Shown: in pieces, positions 42,131 through 50,929 of the stretch
Layout of the letters: every line of letters starts with the position of its first letter
Position numbering within the stretch: position 1 is the first letter of the stretch
Assembly (NCBI RefSeq): GCF_000739815.1
Contig: NZ_BBJJ01000027.1
Location: 33,670 to 97,669, forward strand
Reading direction: 5' to 3'
Source of the DNA: Paraburkholderia mimosarum LMG 23256 = NBRC 106338
GTDB taxonomy: Bacteria; Pseudomonadota; Gammaproteobacteria; Burkholderiales; Burkholderiaceae
DNA length: 64,000 bases
Notes under the pieces: generated by a model
The model's database searches: none
What the model was told of the DNA's origin: nothing
Seen by the model: only the letters and a program-made list of their open reading frames with translations
Program-made: the position numbers and the translations under genes

Positions 42131-42793
42131 TCAGTCCTTGCAGTTGGCCGCGCGGGCGATCACGCGAATGACGTTGTTGGTGTGCTCGCACACGCGTGAG
42201 GGCGTGCGCATGTGGTCGGTCGCCTGCATGACCTGCGTGAGCACCGAACGGAAGTCGCCGCTGAACGTCGCGTTGAATTCGACCGGCAGGTCATCGCCGA
42301 TCTTCCACGCAAGCTGCCAGCCCTGCGTCTGCAACCAGCGGTCGAGTGCGTTGCGCAGGTTGGTGTCTTGCGGCGTGATCGTGAAGGACATCGTGCCCAC
42401 AGGCTCGCCGCCTGCCGCAGCGGGGGGGACCACCACCGTCATAGCGTCCGGCGAAACCTGAGCCGAAGCTTGCGGCGTGGCCGGCGTGATCGGTGCAGCG
42501 GAAGCCAGGACCGTCGGCGCGGCTGGCGCCTGGCTGGACACGGGAGCAGCCGCCGGTTGCTGAGCGGGCGCAGCAGCGCCCGTGCTTGCCGCGCTCGGTG
42601 CGGCCGGCGCTGAAGGAGCGCTACCGCTGCCGAGCAGTTGCCAGCCATCGCCTGCGGGCGCCGGAACCTTCGACTGATCGGGTTGCATGGCAGCGACCGC
42701 CATGGATACGGCGCTACCGAGCGCCAGTGCAAGCAGGGCCTGCACAATGGTCCGGACACGCGGACCGGAATCCTTGGGGAAGTGATTTCTCAT
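42131..42793 (-). CDS. TcpQ/PilL-C-like secretin partner
   Basis: 220 aa. Signal peptide/anchor (IVQALLALALGSAVSMAVAA), Ala/Pro-rich middle, C-terminal TcpQ domain: TNLRNALDRWLQTQGWQLAWKIGDDLPVEFNATFSGDF. Such proteins stabilise the PilN/TcpC secretin. ATG at 42793. Confidence 0.8.
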   Translation of the reverse strand: MRNHFPKDSGPRVRTIVQALLALALGSAVSMAVAAMQPDQSKVPAPAGDGWQLLGSGSAPSAPAAPSAASTGAAAPAQQPAAAPVSSQAPAAPTVLASAAPITPATPQASAQVSPDAMTVVVPPAAAGGEPVGTMSFTITPQDTNLRNALDRWLQTQGWQLAWKIGDDLPVEFNATFSGDFRSVLTQVMQATDHMRTPSRVCEHTNNVIRVIARAANCKD

Positions 42794-42798
42794 GGTTT

Positions 42799-43215
42799 TC
42801 AGTGGCCCTGAAGGCGTCGGTAGATCGAATTGGCGTAGACAAGCTGGCGTGAGCTCGACGTCGCGTTATAGGCGCCGACAGCTTTCCAGGTTGGCCCGAA
42901 CTGGCGGAAGTTCGAGGCGAGAATCCACGTGCCCACGTAGGCGTTCACGCAGCCGTTGAAAAGGTGCTCGCGGCGGATGCCATAGCGGGCGAGCGCAGGC
43001 AGCCACGAGCTATTGATCTGCATGAGACCAATATCCTCGCTGCCGTTGGCATTGACGTTGATCGCACCCGCACGCATGCCCGACTCCTGCTGCGCGATGG
43101 CGCGCACGAGTCGCGCGCTAATATGCCGGTAGGCAGCCGCATCGTCGATGCAGTCAGCGCGCGCGATCGCCGGAACCGCCGCGAGCGCCAATACGGGAAG
43201 GAGTACATAACGCAT
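42799..43215 (-). CDS. Lytic transglycosylase (VirB1/PilT type)
   Basis: 138 aa. Signal peptide, then AIAQQESGMRAGAIN (catalytic Glu), EDIGLMQINSSWLP and YNATSSSRQLVYANSIYRRL, the SLT motifs. Opens peptidoglycan for pilus or T4SS assembly. ATG 43215 overlaps the upstream stop (TGATG). Confidence 0.9.
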   Translation of the reverse strand: MRYVLLPVLALAAVPAIARADCIDDAAAYRHISARLVRAIAQQESGMRAGAINVNANGSEDIGLMQINSSWLPALARYGIRREHLFNGCVNAYVGTWILASNFRQFGPTWKAVGAYNATSSSRQLVYANSIYRRLQGH

Positions 43216-44471
43216 CACGAGGTCGCTCCCGCACGCTCGAAGTACTTCACGTCGTGCCGGCGCAGCACGCTCACGGTCTGACCATCGGCCGTGACGATGA
43301 ACTGCTCCGAGGTGCCGTTAAATTTGTAGAAACGGCCTTTCTGTTCGCCCGAGCCCAGGTGATGTACGTCAGCGACGGTCACGTTGATGACGCTTGGCGC
43401 GAACTTGAAGAACGTCTCGCCCTTCTCGTCGAACACCGCTTCCAGATGCGCGCTGTTGCCAACGGGGAAGTCGTACACCGTGCCCGCGCTGCGAGCGACC
43501 TCGACGTGGTGCGCCTCGTCCGAGACGATGAAGCGTTCCGCACGGTCGATGGTCATGACGCCGGTGTCCGCATCCCACTTCGGGTGCAGCGACACGCCAT
43601 CGGTCGAGACGAACTTCAGGTCCTTCGGCCTGGCGGGAAAGCGGATCTGCGTGTGCGTGTCGTCGCCATCGCGGATCGCATTTGCGCCGAAGTACGTTGC
43701 GAGGAGTGACTGCGCGGGCGGCACTGCCGCGACAGCGTCCGGGGCCGCCGGGGCAGAAGCCGCCGCAACCACCGTCGGGTCGGCATGCGTCACCGTTGCT
43801 GCGGCGTAGGCGAGTGCGCCGGACTTTTCAACGTCGCGACGCAGGCGCACATGGCGCGCGTCGAAATCGACATCCGCGTAGAGGCCTGTCTGCGCCATGA
43901 GCCGGTCGAGCGCCTGCATCCAGTTCTCGCCCTGCCGCGTCTCGAAGCGGTCCGGGGCGGTGAGATCGACATCCTTCTGCGCCGATCCGCTCCAGCCCTG
44001 CGGCACCAGCGCCTTGACGATCGAGGCGACCGGCATGGTAGCGCTCACCGTGCGCACGGCCTCCAGCGTTCCGCGCTCGCCCACGAGCGAGAGGCGGCCG
44101 CTAAAGCCGGAAAACGCTACAGGCTGGTCGTCGCCAGAGCCTGGCACCGTGCCATGTCCGCCGATAAACGTGTTGGCCCGCTTCCAGCTCGCCACGGCAG
44201 TATGTCCGGCGACGCTGTACTGGAGCATGGCAGGTGTGCCGACCACGACCATGTACGGCCCTTCGGCGTGTCCACCGGCTACCGTGATGACCTGTCCGGC
44301 ACGCGGCTGGATATAGGTCTTCGAGCCGTCGTTGAAGACGAGCGCCGGACGCTCGGCGATGCCGCCCGCGATCTCGTAGTCGAAATCAAAGGGATCGGTA
44401 TTGGCAGCCAGAGCGAGGTGTGCTGCGCTGAATGCGCACAAGGTCGCGAACGTAAGAAGACTGCGCGTCAT
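43215..44471 (-). CDS. Periplasmic protein with TcpQ-like and VirB9/TrbG-like parts
   Basis: 418 aa with signal peptide (LLTFATLCAFSAAHLALA). Around 140-210: IVKALVPQGWSGSAQKDVDL...WMQALDRLMAQTGLYADVDF, a TcpQ/PilL-like domain. The C-terminal half (VSLHPKWDADTGVMTIDRAERFIVSDE..., TVYDFPVGNSAHLEAVFD, GRFYKFNGTSEQFIVTADG) is beta-rich and weakly like VirB9-type sheets. Likely a connector between T4SS core and secretin (inference). Overlaps neighbours by 4 and 1 bases. Confidence 0.6.
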   Translation of the reverse strand: MTRSLLTFATLCAFSAAHLALAANTDPFDFDYEIAGGIAERPALVFNDGSKTYIQPRAGQVITVAGGHAEGPYMVVVGTPAMLQYSVAGHTAVASWKRANTFIGGHGTVPGSGDDQPVAFSGFSGRLSLVGERGTLEAVRTVSATMPVASIVKALVPQGWSGSAQKDVDLTAPDRFETRQGENWMQALDRLMAQTGLYADVDFDARHVRLRRDVEKSGALAYAAATVTHADPTVVAAASAPAAPDAVAAVPPAQSLLATYFGANAIRDGDDTHTQIRFPARPKDLKFVSTDGVSLHPKWDADTGVMTIDRAERFIVSDEAHHVEVARSAGTVYDFPVGNSAHLEAVFDEKGETFFKFAPSVINVTVADVHHLGSGEQKGRFYKFNGTSEQFIVTADGQTVSVLRRHDVKYFERAGATS

Positions 44472-45274
44472 AGGCCAGCCTGGATCTGGTTGAGGTGATG
44501 CGCGAAGCGCGCGAGGTAAGCACTGCCCGGCACCGGGTTGGCGCTGTGGTAGTACGCGATGGCCTTCGCGACCGAGTGCGTACGGCTGTAGTTCTCGTTG
44601 AGGATCGCTTCCGCAACATGAATGTTCGTTGCGGGCGCAAGCGCATCCCATGGCGAGGCGAAGCGCTGCCGGTGAGCGCACCAATGGATCTGCATGACCC
44701 CTACGTCAAAGTCGCAACGGCCCGCCGCAAGAAGGGCGCGCATTGCGCCGTACGCATCCTGGCGGGAACGGAAGTAGTAGCCACGCCCTGCGACATTCAG
44801 CGTCCACGGCCACGCGCGCCCGTGGTAGGCGGTTTCGTTCAGTGCGATGCCGGCCAGCACCTTGGGATCAACGCTCGTGTGCATCAGGACGAAGAGCGTC
44901 TCGGCCTTCGCGCACGCCCAGCCGCCCCGGCCTTCGGCGATCGCCGCCTGTGCGTCGTCATCGAGCTGCCCGGGTTGCAGCCAGCCGCTGCGCACCATGA
45001 GCCCGGCGAGCGAGACCACATGCGAATCGACCGGCACGGTGATGCCCTGTGCCGGCGTGCTCGCCACGGTCTGGCCAACGAGGCGCGAAGCCCATGTGTG
45101 AAACGGCGCAAGCCCGCAGTAGAGGACGGGCGCGCCGTCGAGCGACGCGACCTCGCGCGCGTCGTGCGAGGCCAGCACGAACGAGTCTGGGCTGATGACC
45201 TGCTCGATGGTCGCGCCGTGCGCTGCCACACTTGCCGCGACCGACAACAGGACTGGAGCCATGAACCGAACCAT
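44468..45274 (-). CDS. Lytic transglycosylase-like protein with extra N-terminal domain
   Basis: 268 aa. Signal peptide (MVRFMAPVLLSVAASVAAHG), an N-terminal part (TIEQVISPDSFVLASHDAREV...LYCGLAPFHTW) of unknown type, then ALNETAYHGRAWPWTLNVAGRGYYFRSRQDAYGAM and FDVGVMQIHWCAHRQRF, an SLT fold with Glu in ALNET. ATG 45274 with AGG; 7 bases after virB10. Second transglycosylase of the operon. Confidence 0.75.
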   Translation of the reverse strand: MVRFMAPVLLSVAASVAAHGATIEQVISPDSFVLASHDAREVASLDGAPVLYCGLAPFHTWASRLVGQTVASTPAQGITVPVDSHVVSLAGLMVRSGWLQPGQLDDDAQAAIAEGRGGWACAKAETLFVLMHTSVDPKVLAGIALNETAYHGRAWPWTLNVAGRGYYFRSRQDAYGAMRALLAAGRCDFDVGVMQIHWCAHRQRFASPWDALAPATNIHVAEAILNENYSRTHSVAKAIAYYHSANPVPGSAYLARFAHHLNQIQAGL

Positions 45275-45281
45275 GACGCGC

Positions 45282-46550
45282 CTAGCCACGGTACGGCTCC
45301 AGGTGGATGTCGCGGTTCACCTTGATCATGAAGCGCTGACCAGGCTTGATCGTGATCGTCGGCGGAATGTTCTCGTAGCGGTTGAGGATCGACTGTGAGG
45401 TCTGTGCCGCGACCTGCCCCGCCGTGTTACCCACTTGCGTGACGCCCAACGGACCGGTCGTGGTCGAAGTCGTATCGCTGGTGAAGTGGTTCAGCAGGAT
45501 CGCGGTCAGGAAGGACGCACCGAAGATCTTTAGAAAGTGGTTATTCACGTCGCCCGAAAACCCGGCGTAGCCGTTCTGGTCCGCGCCCTCCGAGCCATAG
45601 AGCGGAACCTGCTTGCCGTTGGGCAGGCGCAGCTCCGTCGCCGCGACGAGAATGCTTTCCTGGCCTACCTTGATGTCGCTCTGGTAAGGGGCGGTGATCA
45701 TCGAGCCCTTGGGTATCATCAGGCAGTTGCCCGTCACGCTGTCGTAGACGTCCTGCTCGACCATGAGCGCTGCGGTACCCGGACGATCTGAGTTCTCGCC
45801 CTCCATGACCAGCACGCCGATGTGATGCGGCGGCGAAAGCGTGCAGGACTGAGCCTGCCCAACGAAACCAGCGCTCAGGAAGCCCTCACCCGAGGCGGAC
45901 TGTGCCTTGGCGTCCTTGAGGAAATCGAGATCGCGCTGTGCCGACGACGCACGGGCGTTGCCCTGCCCTACCGCCGCCGCGAGCGCCCCGGCTTGCGCGG
46001 CGGCCTGGCCTGCCGCCGCCTGCTGCGCGGCAAGCTGCTGCACTGCCATCTGCTGGGGCGTCATGATCCCGTTGGCGGCGTTGTTCTGGGAAACCGCCTG
46101 CTCCTTGACCTTGAGGCCCGGAATGAAAATCGGCGAGGCGTAGAGACTGTCCTGCTTCGCGCTGGCCGCCAGGTTCCCGTTGTTCGACTCACGCTCGTAC
46201 TGGTCCAGCGACAGCGCCGGCTTCGTTGAGACGGGCTGGGCGTCCGATGCGGCGGCAGCTTCGCGGCGCGCCTTTTGCTCGGCTGCGCGGGCGCGCGCCT
46301 GCTGGTCGGCAATGATCCGGTCGATATCGTCGCTGGCAGGTGCATGATCCACCGACGCGGCGGTCTTCGCGGCCTTGTCCTCCTTCGCCTGTTCGGCCGC
46401 ACGGGCGCTTACCTTCGACTGGTAATAGAAGCCCATCGCCCCGATGGCGAGCGCGAAGATGAGACCCACCGCCATGAGCGCGTTGCGCGGCGACTTGCCC
46501 TTGACCACGCGCTCCTGATCCGCGGTTACCCCCTGGCTCTGGCTCGACAT
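45282..46550 (-). CDS. virB10: VirB10/TrbI-like T4SS core protein
   Basis: 422 aa. Short cytoplasmic start, membrane span (ALMAVGLIFALAIGAMGFYY, 25-44), long Gln/Ala-rich coiled linker, C-terminal beta-barrel domain (CLMIPKGSMITAPYQSDIKVGQESILVAATELRLPNGKQVPL...) typical of TrbI/VirB10. Spans both membranes. Four bases after virB9. Confidence 0.9.
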   Translation of the reverse strand: MSSQSQGVTADQERVVKGKSPRNALMAVGLIFALAIGAMGFYYQSKVSARAAEQAKEDKAAKTAASVDHAPASDDIDRIIADQQARARAAEQKARREAAAASDAQPVSTKPALSLDQYERESNNGNLAASAKQDSLYASPIFIPGLKVKEQAVSQNNAANGIMTPQQMAVQQLAAQQAAAGQAAAQAGALAAAVGQGNARASSAQRDLDFLKDAKAQSASGEGFLSAGFVGQAQSCTLSPPHHIGVLVMEGENSDRPGTAALMVEQDVYDSVTGNCLMIPKGSMITAPYQSDIKVGQESILVAATELRLPNGKQVPLYGSEGADQNGYAGFSGDVNNHFLKIFGASFLTAILLNHFTSDTTSTTTGPLGVTQVGNTAGQVAAQTSQSILNRYENIPPTITIKPGQRFMIKVNRDIHLEPYRG

Positions 46551-46553
46551 GGC

Positions 46554-47420
46554 TCAGAACCCGAAGATGCCGGGACGACGGCGTGTGACGGTGACCTCGT
46601 CGTCGCCCGCGCGCAGCACGATCCGGTCGGCCATCTGCTGGACAACGATGTACTGCCCGCGACGGATGAAATTCGGGCTCACGTCGTCGCCGTGGTCCTT
46701 GACGATGGGCACCGCGAACGGCGCGCCCGCGGGCAGCCGCAGCCACACGAACCTGCCGTCGTCAAAGACCGTCTCGGGCCTGAACGCTGCAGAGCCGTCG
46801 ACCTTGTAGTCGAAATTGAGCTTGTCGGGCGGCACGCCAAGAGGTCCCGAATCGGTCCCGCCGCCGTTCCCGCTCACCGCACCATCCGCGCCGTCGGCAT
46901 CGCCGCGCGCGCGCACCTTTACCATCAGCGATTGGCCATAGTGAAAGCGCACGCTCTGATAGAAAAGGCCACCCAGCGGCGACGACACCAGCGTCATGTC
47001 GTACTCGCGCAGGTTCGTCGTCAGGTGCAGCGTGTTCACCAGCCCCGGCCTGACCGGCTTGATGAACACGTGGTTTGCGCCGTCCGTGTCGATGAGCCAG
47101 CTCACCGAATCGCCCATGGCGGGTTCGGCAATAAGCTTCTCGCCCGGCGCGAACTCGATGGTGGTGTTCTTGGCCGGTGCGGTGATGATGCGAAAGATCT
47201 GGTCGCGGCTGTAGCTGAACACGACGATGCGCGCGTCGTTGGGCATCGTGACCGGATCGGTGCCGGAGTTGTACGGGTTCACCGGACTCATCGGGTCGCC
47301 CATGATCGAGCCAACGTCGAGGGCGGCTGCGCCGGAAGCGGCCCGCGAAGCGCCGAGGGCGGAACCGGACAGTGCGAGCGCAACCACGAGCGCCAGAGCG
47401 CGGGGGGCCTGGATCGTCAT
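46554..47420 (-). CDS. virB9: VirB9/TrbG-like T4SS core protein
   Basis: 288 aa with signal peptide (LALVVALALSGSALG). DARIVVFSYSRDQIFRIITAP, TDGANHVFIKPVRPGLVNTLHLTTNLREYDM and a C-terminal NFDYKVDGSAAFRPETVFDDGRFVWLRLP are the VirB9 landmarks. Overlaps virB8 by 4 bases. Confidence 0.9.
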   Translation of the reverse strand: MTIQAPRALALVVALALSGSALGASRAASGAAALDVGSIMGDPMSPVNPYNSGTDPVTMPNDARIVVFSYSRDQIFRIITAPAKNTTIEFAPGEKLIAEPAMGDSVSWLIDTDGANHVFIKPVRPGLVNTLHLTTNLREYDMTLVSSPLGGLFYQSVRFHYGQSLMVKVRARGDADGADGAVSGNGGGTDSGPLGVPPDKLNFDYKVDGSAAFRPETVFDDGRFVWLRLPAGAPFAVPIVKDHGDDVSPNFIRRGQYIVVQQMADRIVLRAGDDEVTVTRRRPGIFGF

Positions 47421-48121
47421 ACCGTTTTCTGGAGAGTGAAGAACGGGAAGAAGATCCCGAACGGGTTGGTTCCCACGGCTTCGTCCGAGCTGGCCGGCAC
47501 GATCTGGTAGCGCAGCGTGAGCGCATAGCGTTGCACGACGGGCTTGTCCGAGGGGAACTGCGTGGTGGAGGTGGAGAATTCAACGACGACCGTCGAGTCG
47601 TCAAGCACGGAAACACTGCTGACCGTCACCTCGCGCACGAGCTTCGGGTTGGTGAGGATCGACTGGAACGGCGCGTCCTGGTGCAGCCAGTCGCCGAACT
47701 GGTTTCTGGCGTTGCCTGTCATCTGAGCCTTGACGGCATTGATGTTGCGCGCGAGGCGCGAGCCCTCGATCGTCGGCGTCAGGACCGGCTCAATGGTGAA
47801 CCAGCGCTGGACCGAGTCAGCGACGGACGAGCGCAGCGCAAGGTCGTCGGGCTTGTAGGCGGCGAGCTGCTTCATGAGAGGACGGCCACCCGCATCGGCG
47901 GCAATGCCGTAGGTCTTGACGACCGACGGCGGCGGCTGGCGCGTCCACACTGCCCCGCCGGCGATAAACGCGAGCACGAAGCAGAAGGTCTTCCAGTGGT
48001 TGGCCTCGACACGCAGGCGAGTGCCGCGATCGAAAATGATCTTTTCGGGATCTTCCTCGGAATACCCTCCCGGTGCAGGCGAAAGGGCAACATCTTTGCG
48101 GGAACGACGGAACAGGGACAT
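47417..48121 (-). CDS. virB8: VirB8/TrbF-like T4SS inner-membrane protein
   Basis: 234 aa. Cytoplasmic start, one span (FCFVLAFIAGGAVW, about 46-60), periplasmic NTF2-like domain with VQRWFTIEP and VVVEFSTSTTQ. First gene of the 15.8-kb leftward operon; no strong ribosome site before ATG 48121. Confidence 0.85.
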   Translation of the reverse strand: MSLFRRSRKDVALSPAPGGYSEEDPEKIIFDRGTRLRVEANHWKTFCFVLAFIAGGAVWTRQPPPSVVKTYGIAADAGGRPLMKQLAAYKPDDLALRSSVADSVQRWFTIEPVLTPTIEGSRLARNINAVKAQMTGNARNQFGDWLHQDAPFQSILTNPKLVREVTVSSVSVLDDSTVVVEFSTSTTQFPSDKPVVQRYALTLRYQIVPASSDEAVGTNPFGIFFPFFTLQKTV

Positions 48122-48238
48122 GACGCGCGCGGACAGATTGGCTTGCGTCGATTGAAACAGTCCGGCACCTCCTCCTTCGGGGCAAAAGGGAAGCTATTTT
48201 GCATACCATTGCGGGCGGCCATCGACCGCGGCCTATCT

Positions 48239-48292
48239 CGTGCAGGCGCCTGCACGTCTTTTCCTGGAAAGCTGCACTTTTTGTTGAGCTTT
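48239..48292 (+). repeat. Palindrome repeat block, copy 3
   Basis: CGTGCAGGCGCCTGCACG (48239-48256) plus the CTTTTCC / GGAAAGCT / AGCTTTT arms; nearly identical to copies 1 and 2 over about 50 bases. Confidence 0.75.
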
Positions 48293-48439
48293 TACCCCCC
48301 TCGGCGCGTCGAATCCCCGACATAGTGTTGACCACGTCTGCGTAACCAATTTCACACGTCAAGCGCGGGGCTGCCTAACCGCAAAAACCTTGCGAATCAG
48401 TGCATTGCGTCAACCGGTACCCTGAAAAACGGTCACTTT

Positions 48440-48457
48440 CGTGCAGGCGCCTGCACG
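48440..48457. repeat. Palindrome copy 4 (palindrome only)
   Basis: Perfect CGTGCAGGCGCCTGCACG, 201 bases after copy 3, without the following hairpin arms. That only the palindrome is kept suggests it is the protein-binding core. Confidence 0.75.
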
Positions 48458-48724
48458 CACCTTTGCATTTAATGAGAATGTTGGTGCCAAGGGCCCGCAC
48501 AAGACCATCAATTACAAGCGTTTCCGCATCAATATGTCTATTGTTTTCATTTCAGTTGGTTCGTTGGGGAACTGTTCGCTATTTCCATTACAGCCTGAGT
48601 GCATCATAACAGCCATCCAATGTTAGCTTTTTTCCTCCATGAATCGACAAATCTTTGCAAAACAACGTTCTTTGTGCCCATAATCAGGGAACCTTAGAAA
48701 CGTCCACGAAGGGGGGCCGGGATC

Positions 48725-49816
48725 TTGGATATCAAGCCGTATAAGGTTCAGGCGGTTGCGCAACTGCTTGGAACTAGCACCGTCAACGTTCGTCGTATGC
48801 TCGATGAATCCGGTATCGATGTCGTGCGTCAGGAGCACGGCCCCAAGACTCGGATCTTTTCAGCGGAGAACATCTTCGATCTCGCTCGCCACCAGGCAAC
48901 GAGAAAAACAAAAGATCGACGTGGCGATAGGAAACAAGTCGTCGCAACCGTGTACGCGCCGAAAAGGGTCGTCGGGAAAACAACGCTGACTGGCAACCTT
49001 GCGTTGTGCTTTGGTCTTCGCGGATTGCGTACCCTTAGCATCGATCTCGACTTGCAGGCCGATCTGACCTTGAGCTTCGGTTACAACGCCGATCTCACAC
49101 CTGACGAGGCAGTCGAGACGGGCGTTCCTCGATCGCGCCTCGTCGAATACCACTTTGGCAACTTGATGCCAAACTGGCCCATGGGTCGCCGCACGCTACC
49201 CGAAGTCGCTAAGAAACCGTACGGGGAAAACGGCCCGCATCTCGTCCCTGCGGATGTCACGCTCGATCGACTTGATGCGATGTTGAGCTACGAAGACCAA
49301 GACCAGAAAAACCCCGCCCGCGACCGGATGCTCGCGCAGCTCCTGCAAGACGGTCGAGTAAAGAAGGACCCACACTTCGACACTTCCGAATACGACATCG
49401 TGCTTTTCGATGCGCCTGCGTCGACGACCCGCATTACGCGGTGTGCTTTGCTCGCATCTGACTTCGTGATCTGCCCGGTTTCGATGGAGCACAATTCCAG
49501 CAAGGGGCTTTCTTACCTTTCGAGTGTGTTGACGCAAATGCACGATCAGTTCGGAAGAAGTCCTGAAGTCATCATCGTGGCAAATTTCTTCGATTCAGCC
49601 AGCATCCACGTAATGACGCAGTTGAGCACGATCATGCAAACGCACAAGCAGTCACTTCTGCAATGCTGGATTCGCCGCAGCGGGGACTTCCCTAAAGCGA
49701 TCGATCACGTGAGCGACTCTCCACTGGTTTTGTCAAAGCCCAGTTGTAGCGCAACGTCGGATTTAATGGATTGCGCGCATGCGCTTCTCGCCCGCATGGG
49801 GATGAGGAATGCCTAA
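48725..49816 (+). CDS. parA: ParA family ATPase with N-terminal helix-turn-helix
   Basis: 363 aa. Residues 1-60 (KVQAVAQLLGTSTVNVRRMLDESGIDVV...RIFSAENIFDLA) form a MerR-like DNA-binding domain, as in P1/P7-type ParA proteins that repress their own promoter. The Walker A is KRVVGKTT: the signature Lys is kept but the usual Gly-Gly is changed. SIDLDLQADLTLSFG and VLFDAPASTTRIT are the Walker A' and B regions. TTG start at 48725 with a G-rich ribosome site. Confidence 0.8.
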   Translation: MDIKPYKVQAVAQLLGTSTVNVRRMLDESGIDVVRQEHGPKTRIFSAENIFDLARHQATRKTKDRRGDRKQVVATVYAPKRVVGKTTLTGNLALCFGLRGLRTLSIDLDLQADLTLSFGYNADLTPDEAVETGVPRSRLVEYHFGNLMPNWPMGRRTLPEVAKKPYGENGPHLVPADVTLDRLDAMLSYEDQDQKNPARDRMLAQLLQDGRVKKDPHFDTSEYDIVLFDAPASTTRITRCALLASDFVICPVSMEHNSSKGLSYLSSVLTQMHDQFGRSPEVIIVANFFDSASIHVMTQLSTIMQTHKQSLLQCWIRRSGDFPKAIDHVSDSPLVLSKPSCSATSDLMDCAHALLARMGMRNA

Positions 49817-49881
49817 AGCCGGCGATCTAACTCCATAGAGCCCGATGGGCGCCGCGGTCACGAACAACGAATCCACCCACG

Positions 49882-50493
49882 ATGATCGAATCGATAACTT
49901 CCAAGTCAATTCCGAACAAGGCGACTGCGAAGGCTGTTCATGCCGGTCTGATCGCAGGACGCGCGTCCCCTTACGAATTCGGCGTCTTCTATCGGACAAT
50001 GCTGACACAGGGTTTGTGGCGATCGCAAACGAGCATCGCCAAGGATCTCGGCCTCTCGCGGGCCCACGTTACTAAAACTCTATCTATTGCTCGCATTCCG
50101 CCCACCGTCGTTGCGCTATTAGGTGGACCTGCGCGAATTTCTTTTCGAGTCGGACCTCTAATACTTTCAGCCATTGACACCGTCGGAGAGGACGGCGTTG
50201 CAGCTAGGGCGCGAACCGCGAAAGACCTGGGGTATGCTTCAATCGAGGATGTGCTCGAGTACGTCTTGACGAACAGGTTGCCGGAGCCACGCGAAAAGAG
50301 CGCCGTTCGGATAAGGCTGACGCGCGACAGGAAAGCGTTGCGGATCGAGACACCGATCGCGATCAGGCTATTGCGGGACGTTGGAAAACTGGAAGACTAC
50401 ATGGCGCTCGCTTTCGCGATGTTCGAGGCATCGATGCAGGCCGAGGCTAAAGAGATGCTTCGACGGCGGAACGCAGCGATCCCGCACGCGTAA
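49882..50493 (+). CDS. parB: ParB/KorB-like DNA-binding protein
   Basis: 203 aa. The N-terminal HTH part (SPYEFGVFYRTMLTQGLWRSQTSIAKDLGLSRAHVTKTLSIARIPP) resembles the central domain of KorB/ParB, without the N-terminal ENIQR clamp domain, so it is a minimal ParB. The same domain occurs twice in the protein at 10517. It follows parA by 65 bases and is the likely binder of the nearby palindromes (inference). ATG 49882; weak ribosome site. Confidence 0.7.
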   Translation: MIESITSKSIPNKATAKAVHAGLIAGRASPYEFGVFYRTMLTQGLWRSQTSIAKDLGLSRAHVTKTLSIARIPPTVVALLGGPARISFRVGPLILSAIDTVGEDGVAARARTAKDLGYASIEDVLEYVLTNRLPEPREKSAVRIRLTRDRKALRIETPIAIRLLRDVGKLEDYMALAFAMFEASMQAEAKEMLRRRNAAIPHA

Positions 50494-50872
50494 CGGAGAG
50501 AGATTAGCCATCACCCCGGACAAAGCTCAAATGCTAGCCGGGAAGTACGGCTAACGGTGCGCAGCCAGCGGGAATTGTCATGCCTCAGAACAGTGAACGC
50601 CTATGGTTCGGCTCGGCAGCTCGATTAGGTGAAGACCTATGGGGCACCCAATGTTCAACGTATTCCATCGCTGCGCCGGGCTGCACCCGAATCGGGGCCG
50701 GTAGACACCCATGGTTCGAGACCGCGGGTCAGTGTTCTGTCCCAGAAATGACTACAAGGGCTCCCCCGTTGAGCGCAAGCACCCTACGTGGCTTTCTGTT
50801 CGAATCAGCGTTGCCGGCGTCGTGTGAGAAGGTGAAGGACTGCGGTACTACAACCGGGCAGGTCGGACGCCT
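50494..50872. other. Intergenic region before the IS427-type remnant
   Basis: About 380 bases with no supported gene. TAGCCG/CGGCTA hairpin near 50534-50553 may terminate or attenuate the parAB transcript. A 132-codon frame starting at 50580 crosses into the IS end and looks random. Confidence 0.4.
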
Positions 50873-50886
50873 TAGAGACGGTTTCA

Positions 50887-50929
50887 TACAGACCGTTGAG
50901 CTCGTCGCAAGGTATTCCAGCAAATCAGG
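50887..50929 (-). pseudogene. 3' end of the IS427-type transposase (left of the insertion)
   Basis: Minus-strand reading CCLICWNTLRRAQRSV-stop continues the sequence ...DIHEAFLKLGC that ends at 54366, so the two parts were one gene before the inner transposon inserted. Confidence 0.75.

Larger units (their letters stand above)
48122..48724. promoter_or_regulatory. AT-rich divergent region between virB8 and parA, candidate centromere
   Basis: About 600 bases with no supported gene. Contains two of the four 18-bp palindromes (48239-48256 and 48440-48457) and a visibly AT-rich stretch 48460-48715. It must hold promoters for both the leftward T4SS/pilus operon and the rightward parA. Combination of palindromes, AT-rich DNA and adjacent parAB suggests a partition site. 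Confidence 0.55.

Noticed and set aside
47872..48255. Leftward 127-codon frame upstream of virB8
   Set aside because: It runs through the palindrome block and overlaps virB8 out of frame; a G-rich ribosome-like site near 48172 does not lead to a protein-like sequence.
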